DNA of 64,000 bases from Agromyces sp. G08B096 (lineage in GTDB: Bacteria; Actinomycetota; Actinomycetes; Actinomycetales; Microbacteriaceae): positions 744,001-808,000 of the forward strand of contig NZ_CP158374.1 in assembly GCF_040267705.1 (NCBI RefSeq), given 5' to 3'. Within the stretch, counting starts at the first letter, position 1. Each line of letters opens with the position of its first letter. Positions 41,703 to 53,746 of the stretch are shown one piece after another. The notes beneath the pieces are model-generated. The model made no database searches. It saw only the letters and a program-made list of their open reading frames with translations, and had not been told where the DNA came from. The position numbers and the translations under genes are program-made.

Positions 41703-43411
41703 GCGCTCCGGCGCCCCAGCGACCGCCCTCGCCCGGCCCCGCTGCCGGCCCGCGGACGACCGACCTCGCCGACGGCGAGTGGCACCGGCTGCACCCGGCG
41801 AGCCCGTTGCTGCGCGGCGGCCTCGCGCTGCTCGCGATCCTCGGCTTCGTCATCGCGAACCTCCGCGAGCGGCTCGTCGAGATGTTCATCCCGGTCTTCG
41901 CGCCCGACCTCGGCGGCGAGTTCGATCGCGAGTTCGGCGAGTGGCAGGGCGACTGGGCGAACGACCCCATCGGCGGCATAGTGCTGAACGGGCTGGTCGG
42001 CTGGGCGCTCGCCGGTGTGGCGCTCGCGATCGTGCTCATCGTCGGCGGGTTCTGGCTCTCCTGGCGCATGCACACCTTCCGCATCACGGGTGAGGCGGTC
42101 GAGGTGCGCAGCGGCATCCTGTTCCGTTCGCACCGCAGCGCCCGCCTCGACCGCATCCAGGGCATCAACGTGCAGCGCCCGCTGTTCGCGCGACTCTTCG
42201 GCGCCGCGAAGCTCGAGGTGTCGGTGGCCGGGCAGTCGGGCAACGTCCAGCTCGCCTACCTCGGTTCCGCGCTCGCCGACGGGCTCCGGGCCGACATCCT
42301 CCGCCTCGCGTCGGGCGCACGCGCCGCGAAGGCCGCGGCCCTGCACCCGGGATCGGATGCCTCCGGCCCGGCCGCCGAGGTCGCCACGGAAGTCGGCGCC
42401 GGGGGCGGGCTTGGCGCCGAGACATCCGGGGCTGCGGCCGAGCCGCGCGGGCGCGTCTCCGAGCTCGTCGGGCGCCGCGTCGACGAGTTCCTCGCGCCCG
42501 AGCTCGACCCCGATCTCGCGCCGCCCGAGTCGGTCGTGCACATCCCGCTCGGCCGCATCATCGGCTCGACGGTGCTCGGCGGGGCGATGCTCTGGGCGCT
42601 CGTGCTCGTCGCCGTGCTGGTCGTCGGTGGTGCGACCGGCCAGTGGTGGGTGCTGTTCAGCTTCATCCCGGCCCTCATCGGCCTTGTGAGCTACGCCTGG
42701 TCGCGCATCACGAAGTCGCTGCGCTACTCCATCGCGGGCACCCCCGACGGCGTCCGCATCGGGCACGGGCTGCTCTCCACCGGCAACCAGACGCTGCCGC
42801 CGGGGCGGGTACACGCGATCGAGGCGACGCAGTGGCTGCTGTGGCGGCCGTTCGGCTGGTGGAGCGTGCGCATCAACGTCGCGGGCCAGTCGGTCTCGGC
42901 GGGCAATGACGCGGCGCAGCGGACGCTGGTGCTCCCGGTCGGCACCATCGAAGACGTCCGCCGGGTGCTCGGGCTGCTGCTGCCCGCGCATGCCGACGCG
43001 CTCTCGCACGAGTTCGCGGCGACCCTCACCGGTCGCGGTGCGGACGGCGGGTTCCTGCCCGCGCCGCGCCGGTCGGCGTGGCTGCACCCGTTCGCGTGGC
43101 GCCGCACCGGCTGGGCCGAGCGCGACGGGGTGGCGTGCATCCGACGCGGCGTGCTGCTGCGCGGCCTCGTGCTCGTGCCGCTGGCCCGGCTGCAGTCCGT
43201 CGCGATCCAGCGGGGGCCGGTGCGACGGATGCTCCGCCTCGCCTCGGTGCGGCTGCACACCGTCGCGGGGCCCGTCACCGCGACGCTGCCCGCCGTCGAC
43301 GCGGCGGACGCGGAGCGGGTGTTCGAGTCGGTCGCGAGCGAGGCGGTGCGCCGGGCGGCGATCGACACGAGCGACCACTGGGGCGTGACGACGGGGGCCG
43401 AGCGTGGCTGA
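41699..43411 (+). CDS. Multi-PH-domain membrane protein (YdbT-like)
   Basis: The 570-residue protein has hydrophobic segments near residues 40-57, 85-118 and 285-325 and three bacterial PH units, each with an RI(Q/H)-type strand (FRSHRSARLDRIQGINVQR, LLSTGNQTLPPGRVHAIEAT and LLRGLVLVPLARLQSVAIQ). YdbS/YdbT proteins are linked to membrane or envelope functions. It starts with GTG. Confidence 0.85.
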   Translation: MSAPAPQRPPSPGPAAGPRTTDLADGEWHRLHPASPLLRGGLALLAILGFVIANLRERLVEMFIPVFAPDLGGEFDREFGEWQGDWANDPIGGIVLNGLVGWALAGVALAIVLIVGGFWLSWRMHTFRITGEAVEVRSGILFRSHRSARLDRIQGINVQRPLFARLFGAAKLEVSVAGQSGNVQLAYLGSALADGLRADILRLASGARAAKAAALHPGSDASGPAAEVATEVGAGGGLGAETSGAAAEPRGRVSELVGRRVDEFLAPELDPDLAPPESVVHIPLGRIIGSTVLGGAMLWALVLVAVLVVGGATGQWWVLFSFIPALIGLVSYAWSRITKSLRYSIAGTPDGVRIGHGLLSTGNQTLPPGRVHAIEATQWLLWRPFGWWSVRINVAGQSVSAGNDAAQRTLVLPVGTIEDVRRVLGLLLPAHADALSHEFAATLTGRGADGGFLPAPRRSAWLHPFAWRRTGWAERDGVACIRRGVLLRGLVLVPLARLQSVAIQRGPVRRMLRLASVRLHTVAGPVTATLPAVDAADAERVFESVASEAVRRAAIDTSDHWGVTTGAERG

Positions 43412-44159
43412 CCGGCCCGGCCGGCTCGGGGTGGGCGTCATCGGCGCCGGCCGGGTCGGCGCGGTGCTCGCGGCGGCCCTCGGCGGGGCCGGTCATGCGA
43501 TCACGGGTGTGGCCGCGGTGTCCGACGCGAGCCGGACGCGGGCGGACGCGATGCTGCCGGGCGTGCCCGTGCTCGCGGTGCCCGAGATCGTCGAGCGCAG
43601 CGAACTGGTGCTGCTCGCCGTGCCCGCCGATGAGCTCGAGGGGCTCGTCGCGGGTCTCGCGGCGGCAGGGGTGTGGCAGCCCGGCCAGCTCGTGCTGCAC
43701 ACGGCTGCGCGCTTCGGCACGGCCGTGCTGGAGCCGGCGCTCCGCGCGGGCGGCATCCCGCTCGCGGCGCATCCGGTCATGAGCTTCACGGGCACCTCGA
43801 TCGACCTGGCCCGGCTGGCGGGCACGTGGTTCGCGGTCACGGCGCCCGCGCCGGTGCTCCCGATCGCGCAGGCGCTCGTCGTCGAGATGGGCGGCGAGCC
43901 CTTCCTCGTGGCCGAGCACGACCGTCCCGCGTATGCCGAAGCCATCGACACCGCCGTGTCGTTCTCGACCGCGATCGTCGATCAGGCGAGCGAGCTGCTC
44001 GGCGGCATCGGCGTCGGGCGGCCAGGCGCGGTGCTCGCGCCGCTCGTGCGCAGCGCCGTCGAGAACGCCCTCGCACGCCACGACGAGGGCCCCGGCCCCG
44101 ACGGCGCGGGTACGATCGACGGGGCCGGGGTCGTGCGGCCGCCAGGAGGTGCCGAGTGA
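43404..44159 (+). CDS. Rossmann-fold/DUF2520 oxidoreductase-like protein
   Basis: The 251-residue protein begins with GVGVIGAGRVGAVLAAALGG, a dinucleotide-binding loop, and has the C-terminal DUF2520 domain (HPVMSFTGTSIDLARLAG onward). It commonly sits before panC in actinobacteria and is a ketopantoate reductase-like candidate, though the activity is unproven. It overlaps panC by 4 bp. Confidence 0.85.
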   Translation: MADRPGRLGVGVIGAGRVGAVLAAALGGAGHAITGVAAVSDASRTRADAMLPGVPVLAVPEIVERSELVLLAVPADELEGLVAGLAAAGVWQPGQLVLHTAARFGTAVLEPALRAGGIPLAAHPVMSFTGTSIDLARLAGTWFAVTAPAPVLPIAQALVVEMGGEPFLVAEHDRPAYAEAIDTAVSFSTAIVDQASELLGGIGVGRPGAVLAPLVRSAVENALARHDEGPGPDGAGTIDGAGVVRPPGGAE

Positions 44160-45022
44160 TCGAGGCGGGTTCGGCCACCCGCGTGGTGGGCGCCATCGCC
44201 GAGCTGCGGGCGCTCCTCGCCGAGCGGCGTGCGGGCGGCGCATCCGTCGCCCTCGTGCCGACCATGGGGGCCCTGCACGACGGCCACCTCGCGCTCGTGC
44301 GACGCGCGAGCGAGCTCGCGGACGTCGTCGTGGTGTCGATCTTCGTGAACCCGCTGCAGTTCGGTCCCGGGGAAGACCTCGACCGGTACCCGCGCACGCT
44401 CGACGCCGACGTCGCCGCGCTCGAGGGCCTGCAGGTCGACGTCGTCTTCGCGCCGACCGTGGCCGAGATGTATCCGTCGGGGCCGACCTCGACCCGCGTC
44501 GTCGCGGGCGAGGTGGGGGCGCTGTACGAGGGCGCTTCCAGGCCGGGGCACTTCGACGGCATGCTCACCGTGGTGGCGAAGCTGTTCCACATCGTCCAGC
44601 CCGACGTCGCCTGCTTCGGCCAGAAGGACGCCCAGCAGGTGTTCCTCGTCTCGAGCATGGTCCGCGACCTCGACGTGCCGCTGTCGATCGAGGTGGTGCC
44701 GACGGTCCGCGAGGCCGACGGGCTCGCGCTCTCCAGCCGCAACCGCTACCTGTCCGCCGACGACCGGCGCGCGGCCCTGGCCCTCTCGGAGGCGCTGCGC
44801 GCCGCCGATGCCGCCGCCGCGCAGGGCGTCGACGAGGTGCTCGCCGAGGCCGAAGCCGCGTTCGGCGCGCACGAGGCCGTGCAGCCCGACTACCTCGTGG
44901 TGGTCGATCCCGCGACGTTCCTGCCGGTCGAGTCGGGCGCCACTGGCGACGCGATCGTGCTCGTCGCCGCGCGCGTCGGCAGCACCCGCCTCATCGACAA
45001 CGCCCGCATCCGGCTCGGCTGA
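44156..45022 (+). CDS. panC: Pantothenate synthetase
   Basis: The 288-residue enzyme has PTMGALHDGHLALVR (HxGH), FVNPLQFGPGEDLDRYPR, FGQKDAQQ and SSRNRYLS. It condenses pantoate and beta-alanine. GTG 44156 has an AGGAGG site. It belongs to the preceding operon. Confidence 0.94.
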   Translation: MIEAGSATRVVGAIAELRALLAERRAGGASVALVPTMGALHDGHLALVRRASELADVVVVSIFVNPLQFGPGEDLDRYPRTLDADVAALEGLQVDVVFAPTVAEMYPSGPTSTRVVAGEVGALYEGASRPGHFDGMLTVVAKLFHIVQPDVACFGQKDAQQVFLVSSMVRDLDVPLSIEVVPTVREADGLALSSRNRYLSADDRRAALALSEALRAADAAAAQGVDEVLAEAEAAFGAHEAVQPDYLVVVDPATFLPVESGATGDAIVLVAARVGSTRLIDNARIRLG

Positions 45023-45142
45023 GGCGGGGGCGACCCGACGCGGCGCGATCGGCCGGAACGAGGCATCCGCCCGCACCGATCGGCCGCGCAGGCGGCGGCA
45101 AGTAGGCTGGTGACGCACGTTTCCGCCCGACGAGAGAGAACG

Positions 45143-46657
45143 ATGGCCGACACGCAGACGGATGCCGCACCCGAGCCCACCGCGGAGGAGATCTCCGAGC
45201 AGAAGGCCGTGCGACTCGCCAAGCGCGACCGCCTCAACGACGGCGCCGACCTCGGCGGCGGCGCGTATCCGGTGAGCCTGCCCATCACCGCGACGATCCC
45301 CGAGGTCCGCGACCGGTTCGTCGGCCTCGGCGTCGACGAGGCGAGCGGCGAGACGGTCGGCCTCGCCGGCCGCGTGGTGCACCTGCGCAACACCGGCAAG
45401 CTGTGCTTCGCCGCACTGCAGTCGGGCGACGGCAGCCGCATCCAGGCCATGGTCTCCCTCGCGGAGGTGGGCGAGGAATCGCTCGCGGCGTGGAAGGAGC
45501 TCGTCGACCTCGGCGACCACGTGTTCGTCTCGGGTGAGGTCATCACGAGCCGCCGCGGCGAGCTGTCGATCATGGTGAAGGAGTGGCGCATCGCCGCGAA
45601 GGCCGTGCTGCCCCTGCCGAACCTGCACAGCGAGCTGTCCGAAGAGACCCGCGTGCGCAGCCGGTACCTCGATCTCATCGCCCGCGAGCAGGCCCGGCGC
45701 AACGTCGTCGACCGCGCCAAGGTGAACGCGAGCCTCCGCCAGACGTTCGCGGGCCGGGGCTACATCGAGGTCGAGACCCCGATGCTGCAGGTCATGCACG
45801 GCGGGGCATCCGCGCGCCCGTTCGTGACCCACTCGAACGCCTTCGACACCGAGCTCTACCTCCGCATCGCGCCCGAGCTGTACCTCAAGCGCGCCGTCGT
45901 CGGCGGCATCGAGCGGGTGTTCGAGATCAACCGCAACTTCCGCAACGAGGGCGCCGACTCCACGCACTCGCCCGAGTTCGCGATGCTCGAGGCGTACCAG
46001 GCGTACAGCGACTACCACGGCATGGCCGAGCTCACCCAGTCGCTCGTGCAGGACGCGGCGCTCGCCGTGTCGGGCTCGCACGTCGTCACCTGGGCCGACG
46101 GCACCGAGTACGACCTCGGCGGCGAATGGGCGCGGATCTCGATGTACGGCTCGCTCTCCGAGGCGGTCGGCGAGGAGGTCACCCCCGAGACGCCGATGTC
46201 GCGGCTGCGCGAGCTCGCCGACGACGCGGGCATCGAGATCGACCACCCGCTGCCAGGCAAGTTCGTCGAGGAGCTCTGGGAGCACCACGTGAAGCCCGGT
46301 CTGGTCGCGCCGACGTTCGTCATGGACTTCCCGCTCGACACGTCGCCGCTCGTGCGCTGGCACCGCGACGTCCCGGGCGTCGTGGAGAAGTGGGACCTCT
46401 ACATCCGCGGGTTCGAGCTCGCCACGGGCTACTCCGAGCTGGTCGACCCCGTCGTGCAGCGCGACCGGTTCGTCGAGCAGGCGAAGCTCGCCGCGGGCGG
46501 CGACCCCGAGGCGATGCGCCTCGACGAGGAGTTCCTGCGCGCCCTCGAGTTCGGCATGCCGCCGACCGGCGGCATGGGCATGGGCATCGACCGCCTCCTG
46601 ATGGCGATCACGGGGCTCGGCATCCGCGAGACGATCCTCTTCCCGCTGGTGAAGTGA
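45143..46657 (+). CDS. lysS: Lysyl-tRNA synthetase (class II)
   Basis: The 504-residue enzyme has an OB-fold anticodon domain (about 80-185), motif 2 (FEINRNFRNEG) and motif 3 (GGMGMGIDRLLM). ATG 45143 follows GAGAG; TAGGCT at 45103-45108 may be its -10. It charges tRNA-Lys. Confidence 0.95.
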   Translation: MADTQTDAAPEPTAEEISEQKAVRLAKRDRLNDGADLGGGAYPVSLPITATIPEVRDRFVGLGVDEASGETVGLAGRVVHLRNTGKLCFAALQSGDGSRIQAMVSLAEVGEESLAAWKELVDLGDHVFVSGEVITSRRGELSIMVKEWRIAAKAVLPLPNLHSELSEETRVRSRYLDLIAREQARRNVVDRAKVNASLRQTFAGRGYIEVETPMLQVMHGGASARPFVTHSNAFDTELYLRIAPELYLKRAVVGGIERVFEINRNFRNEGADSTHSPEFAMLEAYQAYSDYHGMAELTQSLVQDAALAVSGSHVVTWADGTEYDLGGEWARISMYGSLSEAVGEEVTPETPMSRLRELADDAGIEIDHPLPGKFVEELWEHHVKPGLVAPTFVMDFPLDTSPLVRWHRDVPGVVEKWDLYIRGFELATGYSELVDPVVQRDRFVEQAKLAAGGDPEAMRLDEEFLRALEFGMPPTGGMGMGIDRLLMAITGLGIRETILFPLVK

Positions 46658-46836
46658 CGGATGCCTCGAACGAGCGGATGGCGCGCATGAACGACTACCT
46701 CCCCAAGAAGGAACTCGAACCCGACCCCGACCCGAGGCGTCCGTCGAACACGCGGCTCGCGATCTGGATCATCGTCGGGGCGATCGGGCTGTACCTGCTC
46801 GGTTCGGGGATCTGGGGCATCGTCACTGCCGGCTGA
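46654..46836 (+). CDS. Small single-span membrane protein
   Basis: A 60-residue frame begins at GTG 46654, overlapping the lysS stop (GTGA); ATG 46678 and 46687 are alternatives. It has an acidic/proline segment (ELEPDPDPRRPS) and one membrane helix (about 38-56). No function is known. Confidence 0.6.
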   Translation: MTDASNERMARMNDYLPKKELEPDPDPRRPSNTRLAIWIIVGAIGLYLLGSGIWGIVTAG

Positions 46837-46845
46837 CGGCGGCGG

Positions 46846-46933
46846 GGCATCCATCTGGCGGATTCGCAGGCCGACCCGGCTGTCCTGAGGGCATCCATCT
46901 GGCGGATTCGCAGGCCGACCCGGCTATCCTGAG
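46846..46933. repeat. 44-bp tandem duplication with one mismatch
   Basis: Two adjacent 44-bp copies (46846-46889 and 46890-46933) differ only at G46882 versus A46926. The second copy thereby reads TATCCT (46925-46930), a -10-like hexamer 9 nt before ATG 46940, while the first reads TGTCCT. Confidence 0.9.
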
Positions 46934-46939
46934 GGGACT

Positions 46940-47116
46940 ATGGACGATTTCTGGGCCAACGCGATCTGGTCGCTGGCGCCGACCGTGCTCATCGGGCTCC
47001 TCTTCTGGTTCATCATGCGCGCGATCCTGCGCGCCGACCGCACGGAGCGCGACGCCTACGCCCGGATCGAGGCCGAAGAGCGTGCCAAGCTCGGCCGGGA
47101 ACGTCCGGCGAGCTAA
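46940..47116 (+). CDS. 58-residue membrane protein before cls
   Basis: The protein has one hydrophobic segment (about 10-30, LAPTVLIGLLFWFIMRAIL) followed by a charged helix. Small proteins of this type regularly precede the cardiolipin synthase gene in Microbacteriaceae. GAGGGG lies 4-9 nt upstream. cls starts 6 bp after its stop. Confidence 0.65.
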   Translation: MDDFWANAIWSLAPTVLIGLLFWFIMRAILRADRTERDAYARIEAEERAKLGRERPAS

Positions 47117-47122
47117 CCCGGC

Positions 47123-48595
47123 ATGGGGCAGTCGGGGGCGGAGTGGGGGCTGATCCTCGCCGGCGTGCTCATCGCGATCGATCTCGTGATCCGCGTCGTC
47201 GCCGTCATCGTCGTGCCGCGGAACCGCCGGCCGACGGCGGGGATGGCGTGGCTGCTCGCGATCTTCTTCATCCCGTTCCTCGGGGTGCTGTTCTTCCTCC
47301 TCATCGGCAACCCGAAGCTGCCGAGGCATCGGCGTGAGAAGCAGGCCGAGGTCGACCGGTTCATCCGCGAGTCGACCCACGGTGTCGAGCGGGTGAGCGA
47401 CAGCGCCTCGTGGCCGGCCTGGTTCGAGGGCGTCGTGCGCCTGAACCGCAACCTCGGCGCGATGCCGCTGATCGGTTCGAACAGCGCGAGTCTCATCGGC
47501 AGCTACCAGGGGTCGCTCGACGCGATGACCGACGCGATCCGCGACGCGAAGCGGTACGTCCACGTCGAGTTCTACATCCTCGCGCTCGACCGCACCACCG
47601 CGCCCTTCTTCGATGCCCTCGCCGACGCGGTGTCGCGCGGCGTGGAGGTGCGGGTGCTGCTCGACCACGTGGCATCCCTTCGGGTGAAGGGGTACCGGCG
47701 CACCCTGAAGCGGTTGAGCGAGATGGGCGCCGAGTGGCGGTTCATGCTGCCCGTGCAGCCGCTCAAGGGCAAGTATCAGCGGCCCGACCTCCGCAACCAC
47801 CGGAAGATCCTCGTCGTCGACGGCGAGGTGGCGTTCATGGGCTCGCAGAACATCATCGACCGCAGCTACAACAAGCGGGGCAACCTCCGCCGCGGGTTGA
47901 AGTGGCAGGAGCTCGTGGTCCGGCTTGAGGGCCCCATCGTGACCGGCCTCGACGCGATCTTCGCCACCGACTGGTACCTCGAGACGGGCGACGCGCTCAC
48001 CCGCGACGAGATCGTCGGCTTCGACCAGCCGGGGGAGGCGCAGAACCTCGACTGCCAGGTCGTGCCGAGCGGACCAGGCTTCCAGAACGAGAACAACCTC
48101 AAGCTCTTCCTCGCGCTGCTGTACGCGGCGAAGGAGCGCATCATCATCACGTCGCCGTACTTCGTGCCAGACGAGGCGATGCTGCGCGCCATCAGCGGAG
48201 CGACCCAGCGCGGCATCCACGTCGAACTGTTCGTCTCCGAGATCGGCGACCAGGCCCTCGTCTACCATGCCCAGCGCTCGTACTATGAGGCGCTGCTGCG
48301 CGCGGGGGTCAAGATCTTCATGTACCAGGCGCCGTACATCCTGCACGCCAAGCACTTCACGATCGACGACGACGTCGCCGTCATCGGGTCGAGCAACATG
48401 GACATCCGTTCGTTCGAGCTGAACATGGAGGTGTCGCTGCTCGTGCGGGGCGCCTCGTTCGTGCGCGAGATGCGCGAAGTGGAGGCCCGCTACCGGCGCG
48501 ACAGCACCGAGCTCACGCTCGACGACTGGATGCGCCAGCCGCTGCGCTCGACCGTGCTCGACAACCTCGCGCGGCTCACCTCGGCACTGCAGTAG
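47123..48595 (+). CDS. cls: Cardiolipin synthase (phospholipase D family)
   Basis: The 490-residue protein has two N-terminal membrane helices (about 10-28 and 38-58) and two HKD motifs: NHRKILVVDGEVAFMGSQN and HAKHFTIDDDVAVIGSSN. It forms cardiolipin from phosphatidylglycerol. It follows the small membrane protein closely and probably shares its promoter. Confidence 0.92.
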   Translation: MGQSGAEWGLILAGVLIAIDLVIRVVAVIVVPRNRRPTAGMAWLLAIFFIPFLGVLFFLLIGNPKLPRHRREKQAEVDRFIRESTHGVERVSDSASWPAWFEGVVRLNRNLGAMPLIGSNSASLIGSYQGSLDAMTDAIRDAKRYVHVEFYILALDRTTAPFFDALADAVSRGVEVRVLLDHVASLRVKGYRRTLKRLSEMGAEWRFMLPVQPLKGKYQRPDLRNHRKILVVDGEVAFMGSQNIIDRSYNKRGNLRRGLKWQELVVRLEGPIVTGLDAIFATDWYLETGDALTRDEIVGFDQPGEAQNLDCQVVPSGPGFQNENNLKLFLALLYAAKERIIITSPYFVPDEAMLRAISGATQRGIHVELFVSEIGDQALVYHAQRSYYEALLRAGVKIFMYQAPYILHAKHFTIDDDVAVIGSSNMDIRSFELNMEVSLLVRGASFVREMREVEARYRRDSTELTLDDWMRQPLRSTVLDNLARLTSALQ

Positions 48596-48599
48596 CGCG

Positions 48600-49652
48600 C
48601 TACGAGCGGGGCTTCAGCCGCACCGTCGGCAGCTCGGGCGCGGGCAGCGCCGATCCGTCGTACCCATCGACGGTGCCGAAGCGTCCGTCGGGGTTGTCGC
48701 GACCGATCACGTCGGCCTGCCATTCGCGGCGGAACGCCGCGACCTCGTCGTGCGTGCGGCCGATGAAGTTCCACCACATCACGAGCTCCTCGACGAACGG
48801 CACGCCGCCGAGGAGGATGACCCGCACCGGGGCATCCGTCGCCGTCAGCCGAACGCCCTCGTGACCGGTCGGGAGGTAGCCGAGCTCACTCCACGCGAGC
48901 GTCTCGGCGTGGCCGGTCTCGGCGAGCGGGTCGGCATCGTCGGGGCGGTCGTCGTCCTCGCCGTCGAGCGGCGGGACGGTGACGCGCACGGGTCCACGAT
49001 CGACGAGCACGCCGTGCTCGAACGCGGGGTCGAGGTCGATCCACGCCTCGCCGCCCGCGGGCAGTTCGATCTGCGCGCCGACGAGCGGGGAGAACAGCGT
49101 GACGGATGCCTCGCCCCCGAGCCCGGGGAGGGAGCCCGCGAACACTCGCACGCGGGCGTCGTCGACCACGACCTCCTCGGTCTCGGCATGCTCGAAGAAC
49201 GGCAGGGTTCCGCGCGAGGCGTCGGGAAGCGCGACCCACAGCTGCACGCCGTGCAGCCTGCGGGTGGCCGGGGTCGACACCTCCGAGTGCGAGATCCCGC
49301 GACCGGCGGTCATCAGGTTCACAGCGCCGGGGCGGACGAGCTCGACGCTGCCCGTGGAGTCGCGGTGCTCGATCTCGCCCTCGAAGAGCCAGCTCACCGT
49401 CTGCAGACCCGTGTGCGGGTGCGGTGGTACGACCATGCCGCCGGTCGCGGCGACGTCGTCTGGGCCGTAGTGGTCGGCGAAGCACCAGGCGCCGATCGTG
49501 GTGCGCCCGCGCTGGGGGAGCGTGCGGCGGACCTGCATCGCGCGGGGCCCGCCGAGGGGCACGTCGCGCGGCTGCAGCACGGCGATCATCGGCCGGCGCG
49601 CGACGTCCGGCGGGCAGAGCAGTTCGACGGGGTCGCGCTCGAGGTTGCTCAT
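48600..49652 (-). CDS. Pirin family protein
   Basis: The 350-residue bicupin has the pirin signature: PPHPHTGLQTVSWLFEGEIE and RDSTGSVELVRPGAVN, with GRGISHSEV following. Pirins bind iron; some have quercetinase activity. ATG 49652 lies 6 nt after TAGGAT on the minus strand (leaderless). It is convergent to cls and divergent from the lipoprotein at 49713. Confidence 0.88.
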   Translation of the reverse strand: MSNLERDPVELLCPPDVARRPMIAVLQPRDVPLGGPRAMQVRRTLPQRGRTTIGAWCFADHYGPDDVAATGGMVVPPHPHTGLQTVSWLFEGEIEHRDSTGSVELVRPGAVNLMTAGRGISHSEVSTPATRRLHGVQLWVALPDASRGTLPFFEHAETEEVVVDDARVRVFAGSLPGLGGEASVTLFSPLVGAQIELPAGGEAWIDLDPAFEHGVLVDRGPVRVTVPPLDGEDDDRPDDADPLAETGHAETLAWSELGYLPTGHEGVRLTATDAPVRVILLGGVPFVEELVMWWNFIGRTHDEVAAFRREWQADVIGRDNPDGRFGTVDGYDGSALPAPELPTVRLKPRS

Positions 49653-49712
49653 GCCCGAATCCTACGCGCGACGGGCACGGGCTCGGCCGGCCCGAACCGG
49701 TACGATTGCCGC

Positions 49713-50177
49713 ATGGCTTCCACCTCGCTTCGTCGCGCCGTGCTCGCTGGTGCCGCGCTCACCTCCGTGTTCCTGCTCGCCGCGTGCGCGCCCCCGAAGT
49801 CTCTGGTGGAGAGCTACCCAGGCGAGCCTCGCGTCGAGCACGTCGTCGAGGAGGACGAGGAGGCCGCCGCGGAAGAAGACGAGCACCCCGCAGCCGACGG
49901 CGAGCCGTCGGCCGTGTGGCTCGGGCAGGGCGGCCAGCTGGCCGTCACCCTGTTCGGGTCGTCGACGTGCCCGCCGGTCGGCACGCGCATCAGCGTGGTC
50001 GAGCCGCTCAGCGAGGGCAACATCGTCGAGATCGAGACGAAGGACTACGGCGATGGCATGTGCACCGCCGACCTCGTGCCCTACACCTCCGTCTTCTGGA
50101 CGCCGATGAACGTCGGCCCGACCTCGCCGCTCACCGTCCGCGTCGCGGGCACCGAGATCGAGGTCCCGGTCAAGTAG
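49713..50177 (+). CDS. Putative lipoprotein of unknown function
   Basis: The 154-residue protein has a lipobox LAAC at about residues 22-25, then an acidic Glu/Ala-rich linker (about 45-60) and a folded C-terminal part with a Cys pair. The start ATG 49713 is 6 nt after TACGAT (leaderless). It overlaps the convergent HTH gene by 8 bp. No family is recognised. Confidence 0.75.
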   Translation: MASTSLRRAVLAGAALTSVFLLAACAPPKSLVESYPGEPRVEHVVEEDEEAAAEEDEHPAADGEPSAVWLGQGGQLAVTLFGSSTCPPVGTRISVVEPLSEGNIVEIETKDYGDGMCTADLVPYTSVFWTPMNVGPTSPLTVRVAGTEIEVPVK

Positions 50178-50415
50178 CCTCCGCCGCCCGACGGCGGACG
50201 AGCAGGTCGCCGACCTCGCAGTCGAGGGCGTCGCAGATCGCCTGCAGCGTCGAGAAGCGGATGGCTCGTGCCCGGTCGTTCTTCAGCACGCTGAGGTTCA
50301 CCACCGTGACGCCGACGATCTCGCTGAGGCGCGCGAGCGTCATCCCGCGCTCGGCGAGCAGCTCGTCGAGCCGGCAGTGGATGTCGAGGCCCTCGTCGGC
50401 GTCGGCCGGGGCCAT
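50170..50415 (-). CDS. XRE-type HTH regulator (YozG-like)
   Basis: The 81-residue protein is nearly all HTH: LDELLAERGMTLARLSEIVG and CDALDCEVGDLL match the small Cro/C1-type regulators that accompany DUF2975 genes. Its ATG overlaps the DUF2975 stop (TGATG), so the pair is coupled. Confidence 0.85.
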   Translation of the reverse strand: MAPADADEGLDIHCRLDELLAERGMTLARLSEIVGVTVVNLSVLKNDRARAIRFSTLQAICDALDCEVGDLLVRRRAAEAT

Positions 50416-51029
50416 CAGACGAGCCCCTCGGTCTCGCGCTGGAGGCGCTCGCCGATCTCGAACGCCCCACCGATCGCGCCGAGCGCGAGGATGGCCCACA
50501 GCGCGGTGAAGTCGGTCGAGAAGATGATGCCGTCGTAGGTGTACTCGCTGACGGCCGAGAGCGCGCCGTTCACGCCCATGGTGGTGAACAGGCCGCCGAC
50601 CGCCCAGCCGACGATGAGGGTGACCGCCGCGGCCAGCACGAGGCGCACGTTCGCGCGAGCGAACGCGCGGCCGCGCGCGACGTTCCAGGCGAAGAATGCC
50701 AGCAGCGCGATCGCGGCGATGCCTGTGGCGCCGGTGACGATCGGCTGGGCGACCAGCGCGAACTGCGTCGCGGCAGCGGGCTGCGGGACGGTGACGACGG
50801 CGCGGTCGACGTCCACCTCGACCGGGGCGCCGTCGGGGCCGATCGGCAGGGTGGCCTGCTCGCCGACGAACGGCACGAGCACCGGGACATCCGTACCCGG
50901 CAGCACCTCGATGAGGCGGGAGGTCGCCGCCCACGCGGTGACCGCGACGCCGATGGCGGCGATGACGACCGTGGCGTACATCGCCGCTCGGTCGCTCCGG
51001 CTGAGACGGGTCTCGGTGGTGAGGGACAT
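50415..51029 (-). CDS. DUF2975 membrane protein
   Basis: The 204-residue protein has four membrane segments (about 18-38, 92-114, 125-148 and 170-190) separated by a large external loop. DUF2975 proteins are commonly encoded with a small XRE regulator, as here; they may act as its sensor. The promoter region has a strong palindrome at 51040-51054. Confidence 0.82.
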   Translation of the reverse strand: MSLTTETRLSRSDRAAMYATVVIAAIGVAVTAWAATSRLIEVLPGTDVPVLVPFVGEQATLPIGPDGAPVEVDVDRAVVTVPQPAAATQFALVAQPIVTGATGIAAIALLAFFAWNVARGRAFARANVRLVLAAAVTLIVGWAVGGLFTTMGVNGALSAVSEYTYDGIIFSTDFTALWAILALGAIGGAFEIGERLQRETEGLV

Positions 51030-51039
51030 CCTGGCTCCA

Positions 51040-51070
51040 TATCGAAATTCGATACCAACGAATATCGATA
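51040..51070. promoter_or_regulatory. TATCGA palindromes in the DUF2975-XRE promoter
   Basis: TATCGAAATTCGATA (51040-51054) is a perfect 15-bp palindrome, and TATCGATA (51063-51070) a second 8-bp one. They sit 11-41 bp before the DUF2975 start on the minus strand, well placed for control by the XRE protein. Confidence 0.6.
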
Positions 51071-51199
51071 CGGTAGCGCTCGGCGACCTCCGAAGTCAAC
51101 GAGCGCTGCGCCCACGGCGAACACGGGCCCACGGGGCATCCGACCTGTTTACGCTCGATGTAACGACGCCGCACCTACCCTGCGCGCAAGGAGTTGAGC

Positions 51200-53728
<2,529 letters not shown>

Positions 53729-53746
53729 CACCGGTCAGCGACCACG

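Noticed and set aside
43982..46363. Long minus-strand open frame across panC and lysS
   Set aside because: It is antisense to two clear housekeeping genes and has a charged, low-complexity composition typical of shadows.
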